DNA of 58,798 bases from Chloroflexota bacterium (GTDB lineage Bacteria; Chloroflexota; Anaerolineae; Anaerolineales; UBA11579), in contig JABJGH010000015.1 in assembly GCA_018662365.1 (NCBI GenBank), forward strand, positions 1 through 58,798, read 5' to 3'. The notes below the pieces were generated by a model. It made no database searches, was not told the DNA's origin, and was given only the letters and a program-made list of their open reading frames with translations. Shown here in pieces: positions 35,239 to 44,085 of the stretch; the first letter of the stretch is position 1; each line of letters starts with the position of its first letter. A program made the position numbers and the translations under genes.

Positions 35239-35982
35239 ATGAGTGATGAAAAAAGCACTAAAACAGGCTCAAAAAAACAAGAACAATATAAAGCCCGCCA
35301 AACACGCGCTAAAAAGGCTCAACGAAAAAAACAATTAACAAATGTCACATTTATTATTCTTGGTTCAGCTTTATTGGTGTTCGTATTACTTTGGCCATCA
35401 ATAAAACCTGTTACTGGACTGACCACCCCGATTGCCCGAGCTCACCCGATGGCAGATTTTAACGCGGTGGGTGATCCAAATGCACCTTTGGTGATCGAAG
35501 AATATTCTGATTATTTATGTGTTCACTGCCAAGGATTTTTTGATGAAAATGAGCAGCAATTATTTGATGAATTTGTTGCAACTGGAAAAGTATATTTTGT
35601 CTATAATTCCTTCGGTTATCGAACAACAGATTCTGGAAGGGCCGCTGAAGCCACCTACTGCGCGGGCGACCAAGATAATTTCTGGGAAATGCACGATTAT
35701 ATTTTTACAAATTATGACTTTGCACAAACTAACGGGTTCACTGCGAAAGTCTTAGCCTTTATGGCTGAAGATCTTGGAATGGACATGGATGAGTTTAATG
35801 CCTGTGTCGAATCTGAAAAATATAAAGACACCGTTACCCAGGATCAAGTTGATGGGATTAATGCGGGAATTCAAGGAACACCGAGCTTCTTGTTCAATGG
35901 TGTTTTAGCAATCCCCGGGAATGATAGTTATGCGAATTTCCAATCGGCGATAAACACCGCATTGGCTGAACTCGGAAAATAA
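35239..35982 (+). CDS. Membrane-anchored DsbA-like thioredoxin
   Basis: 247 residues. A Lys/Arg-rich N-terminus and one TM (36-53) anchor it to the outer face of the membrane. The thioredoxin fold contains CVHC (Cys94, Cys97) in EEYSDYLCVHCQGFF and a cis-Pro loop IQGTPSFLFNGVL. It resembles BdbD/DsbA proteins that oxidise cysteines in exported proteins. AAGGAGG lies before ATG 35239. Confidence 0.85.
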   Translation: MSDEKSTKTGSKKQEQYKARQTRAKKAQRKKQLTNVTFIILGSALLVFVLLWPSIKPVTGLTTPIARAHPMADFNAVGDPNAPLVIEEYSDYLCVHCQGFFDENEQQLFDEFVATGKVYFVYNSFGYRTTDSGRAAEATYCAGDQDNFWEMHDYIFTNYDFAQTNGFTAKVLAFMAEDLGMDMDEFNACVESEKYKDTVTQDQVDGINAGIQGTPSFLFNGVLAIPGNDSYANFQSAINTALAELGK

Positions 35983-36000
35983 TTTGAAATAGTGTAAATT

Positions 36001-36032
36001 AAAAGAGGCAAGGAATTCCTTGCCTCTTTTTT
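36001..36032. terminator. Bidirectional terminator between dsbA-like and DUF554 genes
   Basis: A near-perfect palindrome: 13-bp stem with an AATT loop, A-rich on the left and T-rich on the right, so it can serve both convergent genes. Confidence 0.85.
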
Positions 36033-36046
36033 ATTGTCTTGTAGGA

Positions 36047-36766
36047 TCAATATCCTGATACACCGATCCAAGCTAAAATGGCGACAATGATGGGTGCAAT
36101 CGCAAGGCTGGGTAAGAAATTTCCTACTCTGATTTTTTTTATCTCTAGCAAACTGCTAATGGCTATACCTAATAGTATTACACCTCCAACGGCGGTCATT
36201 TCGTTTACCATCGCCTCATTGAATACTGACTGTATTTGAACCGCCAGAAGACTGATCCCCCCTTGGAAACCTAAAATAACGATCACGGAAAATAAAACTC
36301 CTACACCAAAGATGGAGGCAAACGCCATCGCGGCAAATCCATCTAAAATGGATTTGATGGCTAGAAGTTCGTAATCTCCCGAGAGACCATCTTGAATGGA
36401 ACCAAGAATTGCCATGGGGCCGATTACAAATAAAAGCGAGGTAGTAAAAAATCCCTTGATGAAATTACTCTCTTTTCTCTCTTTCCCAGATTCACCGATA
36501 AACCGATTTTCTAAAAAAGCTCCGAAGGCTTCTAGTTTTGATTCGATTTTCAACCACTCCCCTAATAAGCCCCCTACCAACAGACTGCCTAATACAATTA
36601 GGATATTGCCTGAATCATTAAACATATTCAGGCCAATCGCCATGGTGAATAAACCTAGGCCAGCTACAATGGTCTGGCGCGAGCGATCGGGAAAACGGGA
36701 ACCGAAGATTAAACCGATCGTTCCCCCAATTAATACGGTAATAATGTTTAATATTGTTCCGGTCAT
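36047..36766 (-). CDS. DUF554 (YdfK-like) membrane protein
   Basis: 239 residues with about seven TM segments. GTILNIITVLIGGTIGLIFGSR at the start, then GLFTMAIGLNMF, GLLGEWLKIE and AILGSIQDGLSGDYELL match the DUF554 transporter-like family of unknown function. It is monocistronic, divergent from comEA. Confidence 0.85.
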   Translation of the reverse strand: MTGTILNIITVLIGGTIGLIFGSRFPDRSRQTIVAGLGLFTMAIGLNMFNDSGNILIVLGSLLVGGLLGEWLKIESKLEAFGAFLENRFIGESGKERKESNFIKGFFTTSLLFVIGPMAILGSIQDGLSGDYELLAIKSILDGFAAMAFASIFGVGVLFSVIVILGFQGGISLLAVQIQSVFNEAMVNEMTAVGGVILLGIAISSLLEIKKIRVGNFLPSLAIAPIIVAILAWIGVSGY

Positions 36767-36912
36767 TTGCTCTCCTCAAATATGTTTATCCGATTATATA
36801 ACTCATTCACTGGGCTGTTAAGGGGAAATCGATCAAATTGTTGATTTAGGTCAATTTTGAGGAACATTTGAAAATTTCATAATAAAAGCATGAAAAAATT
36901 ATGATATGCAAC

Positions 36913-36918
36913 TATAAT
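36913..36918 (+). promoter_or_regulatory. Consensus -10 box placed for a leaderless comEA transcript
   Basis: TATAAT followed by seven bases and the ATG at 36926, with no Shine-Dalgarno site. The predicted start point falls at the start codon. The -35 is weak. Confidence 0.45.
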
Positions 36919-36925
36919 TAGTGGG

Positions 36926-37495
36926 ATGATGAAAACATGGGTGCAAATATTCACCGCAGTACTTATAGGATTATTGGCCGCTGGCCTGCTATTCCTGGTT
37001 ACAGGGCCTCCACGAGGGGAAGGATTAGTATTGAGACCCGCCCCGACCATTACTCCCCTTATCGTACATGTGAGTGGTGCTGTTTATAATCCTGGTGTAT
37101 ACACCCTAGAACTTGGCAGCAGAGTGAAAGATGCGATAGATATGGCGGGGGGATTTCTTGATAGCGCATTTATTTATAACCTAAATATGGCTCAAAATCT
37201 ATCTGACGGGGATAAGGTAGCTGTTTCATTTATTTCGGATCCGGATCAACCCGCTTTAAATCCTGAGGCCTTTCAGGAGCAGCAAATTGAGATCGTGTTT
37301 CCCATTAATCTAAATACGGCCACCCAGATTGAATTGGAGGCTCTTCCAGTAATAGGACCTGCCAAGGCAGAGGATATTCTCACCTATCGTGAAACTCATG
37401 GTGAATTTACAAGTATTGAGCAAATTCAAAATGTATATGGCATTGGTCCTTCTACTTTTGAACAATTAAAAGATCTGATAATAGTCGAAGATTAG
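36926..37495 (+). CDS. comEA: ComEA-like DNA-binding competence protein
   Basis: 189 residues. One N-terminal TM (~8-26), an SLBB domain (HVSGAVYNPGVYTLELGSRV, DAIDMAGGF) and a C-terminal double helix-hairpin-helix (NLNTATQIELEALPVIGPAKAEDI, GIGPSTFEQLKDLI). In transformable bacteria ComEA binds incoming DNA outside the membrane. No comEC is visible nearby. Confidence 0.87.
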   Translation: MMKTWVQIFTAVLIGLLAAGLLFLVTGPPRGEGLVLRPAPTITPLIVHVSGAVYNPGVYTLELGSRVKDAIDMAGGFLDSAFIYNLNMAQNLSDGDKVAVSFISDPDQPALNPEAFQEQQIEIVFPINLNTATQIELEALPVIGPAKAEDILTYRETHGEFTSIEQIQNVYGIGPSTFEQLKDLIIVED

Positions 37496-37542
37496 ACGAT
37501 TCATTTTTCCCAAATAATTTATTTCAAACGGATTATTCATTC

Positions 37543-38172
37543 ATGGAACTTATTTATCATTCAGAAATTTGTCAAAAAGCTATTGGCACCCATTTTAGCG
37601 AAAAAACCTTAGAAATAATCATTGCTGCGAACCATAAACAGGATGGATTGTTTACAGGCTTGGTTGGTCATCCTGAATATCATTTTGATGATAATAAATT
37701 TGATGACAGTTGGGCATTTGTGAATGAGCAACATTTGATTGTGCGAAAGTCAATCTCGTTAAGTGATCTTGAAAGTGCATGGATTGCCTTCGGACGACTT
37801 TTACACGCTGTCCAAGATTATTATTCCCACAGCAATTATATAAAATTATGGATGGATACATATTCCCCAGGGAAGTTGCCAATATTAAAAGATTTTTCGG
37901 GGGTGGATGAAACGATATTAAATAGCGATGAGTTATACACGGCAAGGGTCTATTATCCGCTAGAGGCTTTGACCTATTTTGAGTTCATGCGCCCGATATT
38001 ACGCCCCGTTTTACCCGCAGATTCTCATGCAAATATGAACTTAGATTCCCCAATAATGGGTGAGCTATTTCCCTATGCAATGGAAGGTGCTCGTCACCGG
38101 AGTGAGTTTGAGTACAAAAAAATCATCGAGAAATTCGATTCAGATAAAATTAGAAAATTTCACGGGAAATAA
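37543..38172 (+). CDS. HET-C / zinc-phospholipase-C-like helical protein
   Basis: 209 residues, mostly helical. FGRLLHAVQDYYSHSNYIKL is close to the core motif of HET-C-type proteins and zinc-dependent phospholipase C / P1 nuclease folds, where His and Asp bind metals. His at the N-terminus (YHSEI), DSHANMN and AMEGARHRSEFEYKKI may supply further ligands. The role (lipase, toxin or structural) is unknown. No signal peptide is seen. Confidence 0.55.
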   Translation: MELIYHSEICQKAIGTHFSEKTLEIIIAANHKQDGLFTGLVGHPEYHFDDNKFDDSWAFVNEQHLIVRKSISLSDLESAWIAFGRLLHAVQDYYSHSNYIKLWMDTYSPGKLPILKDFSGVDETILNSDELYTARVYYPLEALTYFEFMRPILRPVLPADSHANMNLDSPIMGELFPYAMEGARHRSEFEYKKIIEKFDSDKIRKFHGK

Positions 38173-38178
38173 TACAGC

Positions 38179-39033
38179 TTAGGAAATCAATATTTCCCTT
38201 AAAATCTCAATTGCAGATCGGATCGTTTTATTATGGGGATCTAATGTTGGATTTATCGCGGATAGACTAATGGCGAGCAGTGGTGTATTTACAGTAATTT
38301 CTTGGATCGCATTAACCAATTCTTGCTGGGATAATCCACCCTTCACCGGGAAATCTACTGCGGGGGCTATATTTGGATCGAGTACATCCATGTCGATATG
38401 TAAATAAAAACCAATAACATCTTTAAAATGATAACCAGCGGCCACACTTGTCCTAGCATCAGCAACTTCGGTTGGATTTAGATAACTCATGGGGGTCGTT
38501 TCAAGTAATTTTTTTTCTAGCGGATCCAAATCTCGAGTGCCCAAAAGGATGATATGTCCCAGATCAATCGGGATTTCCAAGCCAATCTCTTCTCGTAATT
38601 CTTGTAAACCAAAACCTGATATAGCTGCCAAACTCATCCCGGGTAAAAAGTTAGAAAGGGTTGTCTGGGGGGTATTGAAATCCCCATGGGCATCTGCCCA
38701 AGCGATGCCAAACTCTTTTTTCCCGAGGGCTTTTTGCAAACCGGCAGTTGCACCAATCGCATTAAGACAGTCACCCCCCAGAATCACTGGTATGGTTTGA
38801 TTATTCACAGCCTGTGCCACCAATTGATTTAACATTTTTCCGATTAAGGTTAATGTGGAAATAGAATCTTCGCCTTTATTTGGGATATTTACCTCAACTA
38901 TCTCAAAGATATCAATACCGGATTGCGCAAATTCTTTCTCAAGGTTTGCGGAAATTAATGCATTGGGGGCAAGCCCAACTCCTTGGTTATATTCGGATTG
39001 ATCGTAAGGAACTTTTATGAGGGTTATTTTCAT
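38179..39033 (-). CDS. Arginase-family hydrolase
   Basis: 285 residues from ATG 39033. Ureohydrolase metal motifs: ILGGDCLN (86-89, with Cys89 replacing the usual His), DAHGD (Asp114, His116, Asp118) and HIDMDVLDP (Asp214, Asp216, Asp219). It may hydrolyse arginine, agmatine or formimino-glutamate; the FtcD-type enzyme 3 kb away makes the last interesting. It starts 4 nt downstream of the alpha/beta hydrolase gene stop, so the two are co-transcribed. Confidence 0.8.
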   Translation of the reverse strand: MKITLIKVPYDQSEYNQGVGLAPNALISANLEKEFAQSGIDIFEIVEVNIPNKGEDSISTLTLIGKMLNQLVAQAVNNQTIPVILGGDCLNAIGATAGLQKALGKKEFGIAWADAHGDFNTPQTTLSNFLPGMSLAAISGFGLQELREEIGLEIPIDLGHIILLGTRDLDPLEKKLLETTPMSYLNPTEVADARTSVAAGYHFKDVIGFYLHIDMDVLDPNIAPAVDFPVKGGLSQQELVNAIQEITVNTPLLAISLSAINPTLDPHNKTIRSAIEILREILIS

Positions 39034-39037
39034 TTTA

Positions 39038-41356
39038 TTATTTTTCAAAACCGATCTCATCCAAAAAGATATTTCCACTTGAGGTTTGATCAAAGGAAAA
39101 ACTTATCTGGGTCAATTTCTCAATATCTAGCCTGGATTCGATTTCCAAAAATGCGGACAAGGGAATTCTCACTGTTTGCAAAATTGTTTCATTCGGTTTT
39201 TTATACTTATCTAATTCCCAAGGCTCATATTTAGTGAAATTTGAAATAAAAGTTGGATAAACAAGGGCATATTTTTCTAATGCAAGGATTGAAACCGTGT
39301 AATCTTCATCGGTTAGGGAAATTGAAATATTGATCAAATCGTTGGGAAGGTTTCTATTATCGGCAATATTAAATACGAGGAAAGAGCTTGAATTCAAATG
39401 ATCACCAAGCATGAAATTATTTGGTAAATCGATATCATAGCTCCCCCTAGCGCCAGACCATCCAATTTGAACGACGTGGTTGTCCTGGTCTTTTCCTGAC
39501 CGATATTCTAGTTCGACTTCCTTCCAAGGGCTGAGACCTGAGGTGGAAATGTTTCCTCCAGAAATCGAGGTGCTGGACAAATCAATATCTTCTTCAAAGG
39601 TGGCGATTGGGTGATAGGCAGAGGATTGAAATTGATTCATATATAAAGTGGGAGGGAGCCAGTCGCCTGCATTTTGAAAATCTTCGAAAAGGGGTACATA
39701 TGCATTTTGTTCTTTTAGCGTTGCGTCCAAAAATGCTGAAATGTATAGAGAGGAGATATGTTGCTGTTGGTCAGCAGACAGCAGAGGTTTGGTGTTTAGA
39801 TATTGACCGCGTGGTAAACCAAGATCTTGATTCCCCCAATCACTATTGAATTGGCTATGGTTGGCTTGGTAAATGTAAAGGGCGGCTTTAAACATATCCG
39901 AGGTGGGATCTGTAAAACTCACCCGCTGATATTGCCTTAGTCCAGTAAAACTAGACACATCGCCATCATGTGCCCCTTGCATTACCAGATAATTAATATC
40001 TACAAGTGGTAAAGGTAAGTCCGCTGGTTGATATTGTTGGTCGACTGGGGCGATGGCAATCACCGACCGAATATTAAAATCGAAATCAAATTTGATATTG
40101 CCATTATCTGGGTAATTCTCAAGCTGATTAAATGCGGCAGCAACAGAGACCGCTTCCCCACCCCGCGAATGCCCGATGAGGGCAATTTTATCCAAATCAA
40201 TTTTTTCAAAAAAAGGATTTCCGGATGAATTATGCCAACCTTCTAATAACTCCAAATGTTTGAGGAGCATCCACCCCCGAGCATCGTTCTCGCCACTGAT
40301 ACCCCCTGCAAAGTATCCATTTAAAAAATTCTCATCGACGGAAACGAATATATATCCCCGACTTGCTAATAGATCGCCGAGATATGCGTAACCAAATTCT
40401 GAGTAGTCAGCCATATCATGATTGCCATGGACCGTCAGTACCAGGGGAAAAGGTCCTTCACCTTCGGGAAACCAAACCTGGGCATTGAGGGGAAAAGCCG
40501 TGCGATCAAAACCCCAATACCATTGTCTTAATTGAGATTCTACCCAATCCTCCAGGGGAAACTCATTATTTCCCATATTTAGAAACCAATTTTTGAAATC
40601 TTGGAAATCTGGGTTTGGATTATAGAAAAATGAGGAGGCGCTTACTGTTTTACTGATCAAATCCACATTATCACCATAAAACTCACGGCGGAGATCTGTG
40701 CCAGAGCCATAACTGAATGTGGTTACCTGATAAGAACCGGGTTCGGTTGGGTTGGGCGCATCAATTTGTGACTTGCCTTGAAGGGGGTCAAAATCGATCA
40801 GATGGACGTCCGTGCCAGGGTTTATTAGCCAATAGACCAGGAAAATATTTACAGCTATCGTGGAAAGCAAGGTCAGAGTAGTTAGAACTTTTCTGCTGGC
40901 ATTCCCTTGTTTGAATTTGCCACTGATAATATATGCGATTGACCCGCCGAGGAGCATCTGAATGATAACTAGAATTGTTACGGGCAAGAAAATCAATTCT
41001 TCTTTGAGGTCAGAAATATTTAATAGAAAGATGATTCCGCCTGAAAGGATGGCGGTAACTCTTGCAATGGGGGCAATTACAATCGAAAGTACCCAATTAA
41101 TTATTCCCTGGAGTAGGTAATAACCCAAGGCCGCGATTAGGCCGGATCCGAGGATATCGAACCAGAAACCAAAACCAGAATGTAAATCTGAGCCAACAAA
41201 AATTGCAAATGCTACTAAGGTAATACCGACCATCCAGGAGGAGCCTTTTAACAAGTATTCATTTGGAAGAAATTGGGTAAACCATTTAATAGCTTTTTTT
41301 ATACGCTCTTTGAATTCTTTATCTATTTTTTGATCGGCACTGGGTCCTTGGGTCAT
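39038..41356 (-). CDS. Membrane alpha/beta hydrolase with C-terminal accessory domain
   Basis: 772 residues. About six TM segments (40-180) precede an alpha/beta hydrolase (290-600): LVLTVHGNHD, nucleophile Ser397 in IGHSRGG, Asp in GAHDGDVSS, and ANHSQFN as candidate His region. A C-terminal stretch (from ~620) of beta character (EVELEYRSGKDQDNHVVQIGW) resembles a carbohydrate-binding-like module. The layout suggests an extracytoplasmic esterase; the substrate is unknown. GGAG 6 nt before ATG. Confidence 0.75.
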   Translation of the reverse strand: MTQGPSADQKIDKEFKERIKKAIKWFTQFLPNEYLLKGSSWMVGITLVAFAIFVGSDLHSGFGFWFDILGSGLIAALGYYLLQGIINWVLSIVIAPIARVTAILSGGIIFLLNISDLKEELIFLPVTILVIIQMLLGGSIAYIISGKFKQGNASRKVLTTLTLLSTIAVNIFLVYWLINPGTDVHLIDFDPLQGKSQIDAPNPTEPGSYQVTTFSYGSGTDLRREFYGDNVDLISKTVSASSFFYNPNPDFQDFKNWFLNMGNNEFPLEDWVESQLRQWYWGFDRTAFPLNAQVWFPEGEGPFPLVLTVHGNHDMADYSEFGYAYLGDLLASRGYIFVSVDENFLNGYFAGGISGENDARGWMLLKHLELLEGWHNSSGNPFFEKIDLDKIALIGHSRGGEAVSVAAAFNQLENYPDNGNIKFDFDFNIRSVIAIAPVDQQYQPADLPLPLVDINYLVMQGAHDGDVSSFTGLRQYQRVSFTDPTSDMFKAALYIYQANHSQFNSDWGNQDLGLPRGQYLNTKPLLSADQQQHISSLYISAFLDATLKEQNAYVPLFEDFQNAGDWLPPTLYMNQFQSSAYHPIATFEEDIDLSSTSISGGNISTSGLSPWKEVELEYRSGKDQDNHVVQIGWSGARGSYDIDLPNNFMLGDHLNSSSFLVFNIADNRNLPNDLINISISLTDEDYTVSILALEKYALVYPTFISNFTKYEPWELDKYKKPNETILQTVRIPLSAFLEIESRLDIEKLTQISFSFDQTSSGNIFLDEIGFEK

Positions 41357-41427
41357 TCAATCTCCAATAATTATTCAATAATATTTATTTATTATAAGTT
41401 AAATACGTTACAATTTATTTAGAATCA

Positions 41428-41433
41428 TATAAT
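41428..41433 (+). promoter_or_regulatory. Candidate -10 box for thrB
   Basis: TATAAT at 41428-41433; the nearest -35-like TTACAA is only 14 nt upstream, so the match is partial. Confidence 0.35.
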
Positions 41434-41454
41434 CGTCACAACAAAAAATACATT

Positions 41455-42351
41455 ATGAAAAAAACAATCGTTAGAGTTCCGGCCAGCACTGCCAACCTTG
41501 GACCAGGTTTTGACTGTATGGGGTTGGCCTTAGATCTATGGAATCAAGTAGAATTTATGATCATAGATCATGGCTTTATAATCAATGTTCAGGGGGAAGG
41601 TGAAAACGAAATCCTTAAAAATCAAGATAATTTGATCTATAAGGCATTTTCAAAAACCTATCAGAAACTCGATTCAACTCCCCCTAATAATCTTGAAATC
41701 ACCTGTCAAAATGCAATTCCTTTAGCTTCGGGGTTAGGATCTAGCGCGGCTGCCACATTATTGGGAATAATGGGGGCAAATTCTTTGCTGGGGAATCCTC
41801 TCAATAACCAAGAAATGATCGAATTGGGAACTGAAATAGAAGGCCATCCGGATAATATTGCCCCTTCCCTTTTAGGGGGATGTACGATCTCCCTGAAAAG
41901 GGATAATGGAATATTAACTGAAAAAATTCAGACCCATCCATGGAAAATTGTCGTTGTACTCCCAGAATTTGAATTATCTACCGAAACTGCTCGAGATGCC
42001 CTACCAGAACAAGTAACTGTATCTGATGCGGTGAGCAATATTGGGAATAGTTTGTTGGTTGCCCAAGCTTTACAAAAAGGGGATTTGCAATTGCTAAAAC
42101 AAGCGATGGTAGATACTCTTCATCAACCCTATCGTGTACCGTTGATCCCTGGAGCTGCGGAGGCAATTTTGTCAGCTCAAGAAATGGGAGCTGCTGCTGC
42201 GCTATCTGGGGCTGGACCCAGTGTGATTGCTTTTACGAATAAGCATTCAGATAAACTCGGGGAGAGCATGGCGAAAACTTTTTCTGATGCAGGATTAGAT
42301 TCAAGAATTTTCAATTTAGACATTGAAAATCATGGTGCTTTTGTACTTTAA
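41455..42351 (+). CDS. thrB: Homoserine kinase
   Basis: 298 residues. GHMP-kinase motifs: VRVPASTANLGPGFDCMGLAL (N-terminal), ATP loop NAIPLASGLGSSAAATLLG and GAAAALSGAGPSVIAF near the C-terminus. It phosphorylates homoserine for threonine synthesis. Stands alone between convergent and divergent neighbours. Confidence 0.93.
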   Translation: MKKTIVRVPASTANLGPGFDCMGLALDLWNQVEFMIIDHGFIINVQGEGENEILKNQDNLIYKAFSKTYQKLDSTPPNNLEITCQNAIPLASGLGSSAAATLLGIMGANSLLGNPLNNQEMIELGTEIEGHPDNIAPSLLGGCTISLKRDNGILTEKIQTHPWKIVVVLPEFELSTETARDALPEQVTVSDAVSNIGNSLLVAQALQKGDLQLLKQAMVDTLHQPYRVPLIPGAAEAILSAQEMGAAAALSGAGPSVIAFTNKHSDKLGESMAKTFSDAGLDSRIFNLDIENHGAFVL

Positions 42352-42385
42352 AACCGGATTACACCCCTATTCAATTCAAACAAAA

Positions 42386-43918
42386 TTACAAATCTGCTCG
42401 ATTCTTTATGTTTGCATTCACTTTTGCCTCGGCAGAATCGGCGCGCTTTTCGAGGGATGAAATTGATTCGATTAGCTTTTTGGTCTCATCTTGATCTGTG
42501 AGGCTGGCTAAGTTGATCTTTACATTTAGAACAGCACCAGTGAAAGAGGCCCTAGCCACCGCATTGCCAGAAGCACCGTCGGAGATCGCGTTTAGGTTCC
42601 CGATTTCGGTCACTATACTGGCTAGCTCCATTGCCTCAACCGCCATCTCTGCAACTCCTAAAGGAACCTTTGCGGCGTGTAACATGGCTGCTTCAATGGC
42701 AATGCCGCGAATATTAATTTCTTCCTCCGATGCTTTTGGGAGTTTGTAAGCGGCCATGACGTCTTCAAAGGCTTCAGAATCAATTTTTACAGCTTTGGTT
42801 AAATCCTCTTGGATACGATCTGCCTTTCCTATAATTTCCAACATCTGGGGTTCGATTTCTTTATATTTTTTCTTGCCGACTGATAAGCGAGCAACCATGG
42901 CGACCAGGGAGGCTGCCATAGCGCCGGCGTATGCAGCCGCAGAACCTCCGCCTGGGGTTGGATCGCCCGAAGCGAGGCTGGTGAGAAAATTGGTAGTACT
43001 GGATTGCATCCCCTCTTCAGCTTGAGCATTTTGCATGCGAGTTTCTAGGATCTGGTTAGAATCAAAATCATCTAATTGCAAATACCATGTGGCTGCATCA
43101 TTCAGCGCTTCCTGGGGAATTAACCCAATTAATTCACTGTGTGTGATCTGGACTCCATACCTAGTAGCTTCACGACGAATCATTTCCACCACCCGAAACA
43201 CGGGGGTGCGTTTGAAATTCGTGAGGTTCATAGATACTTGAGCCTGTCCATCGACGAGCATTCCTAAACCTTTTACAAAACGTAACCCACCTGATAGATG
43301 CCGGACAGCCTTGCCGATCTTCTTTGCGATCTCCACATCATCTGTATTCAAGTAGACATTGTAGGCAACGAGGGGTGATCTGGCCCCAATGACGGTTGCT
43401 CCAGCGGATCCCATCTTACTTGGACCAAAATCGGGAGTGCGATCAGGATTGTTTTCGATCTCAACTTTTAAGCCTTCATATTCCCCTTTTCTGATATTCG
43501 CCAGATTTTTTCTCTCTGGGATTAAAGCGGCTTTTTCATAAAGATAAACGGGGATGTCTAATTCCTCACCAACCCGCTTGCTCACCCTTTTGGCAATTTC
43601 AACACATTCGGTCATGCTGACATCTGAAATAGGGACAAACGGAAACACATCTGTGGCGCCAATGCGAGGATGTTCCCCTTCCTGGGTATCCATATCGATA
43701 AATTCTGCTGCTTTTTTAATGGCAACAAAAGCGGCCATTTCAACCCCTTTGGGTGAACCCACAAATGTAACTACTGAGCGGTTATGATCGCTATCTAGGC
43801 TAAAATCTAGCAGAGTAACGCCTTCAACTGCCTTGATTTCGGAGACAATAGCCTCTATGACTTCTGGTCGGCGTCCTTCTGAAAAATTTGGAATACATTC
43901 TATAAGGGGATTCGTCAT
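42386..43918 (-). CDS. ftcD: Bifunctional glutamate formiminotransferase / formiminotetrahydrofolate cyclodeaminase
   Basis: 510 residues. Formiminotransferase N-domain: LIECIPNFSEGRRPEVIEAI, catalytic His83 in GEHPRIGATD and the substrate loop DFGPSKMGSAGATVIGAR. Cyclodeaminase C-domain (~305-510): DPTPGGGSAAAYAGAMAASL. The two together transfer the formimino group to tetrahydrofolate and release ammonia. GGAGGG precedes the ATG. No hut genes are seen in the window. Confidence 0.9.
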   Translation of the reverse strand: MTNPLIECIPNFSEGRRPEVIEAIVSEIKAVEGVTLLDFSLDSDHNRSVVTFVGSPKGVEMAAFVAIKKAAEFIDMDTQEGEHPRIGATDVFPFVPISDVSMTECVEIAKRVSKRVGEELDIPVYLYEKAALIPERKNLANIRKGEYEGLKVEIENNPDRTPDFGPSKMGSAGATVIGARSPLVAYNVYLNTDDVEIAKKIGKAVRHLSGGLRFVKGLGMLVDGQAQVSMNLTNFKRTPVFRVVEMIRREATRYGVQITHSELIGLIPQEALNDAATWYLQLDDFDSNQILETRMQNAQAEEGMQSSTTNFLTSLASGDPTPGGGSAAAYAGAMAASLVAMVARLSVGKKKYKEIEPQMLEIIGKADRIQEDLTKAVKIDSEAFEDVMAAYKLPKASEEEINIRGIAIEAAMLHAAKVPLGVAEMAVEAMELASIVTEIGNLNAISDGASGNAVARASFTGAVLNVKINLASLTDQDETKKLIESISSLEKRADSAEAKVNANIKNRADL

Positions 43919-44048
43919 CTTCCCTCCAATTAGCTATAATTTTTTTTACATTATACCGCCTAGATTGATAGAAAATTGGCCTAATTCTGGCATCTGTTTA
44001 AGCAAGAAATCTTCAAGCATCTGCAAAACAGTGCGTTTTTCACCCCAC

Positions 44049-44057
44049 TGGTATAAT
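44049..44057 (+). promoter_or_regulatory. Extended -10 of the LysM/M23 cluster
   Basis: TGG-TATAAT with TATAAT at 44052-44057; expected start near 44064, GAAGG at 44066 precedes ATG 44086. Confidence 0.5.
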
Positions 44058-44085
44058 CGGAAATTGAAGGTAAAAACATATTACG

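Noticed and set aside
36396..36821. 141-residue open frame on the plus strand
   Set aside because: Antisense to the DUF554 gene; Pro/Asn-rich, no domain.
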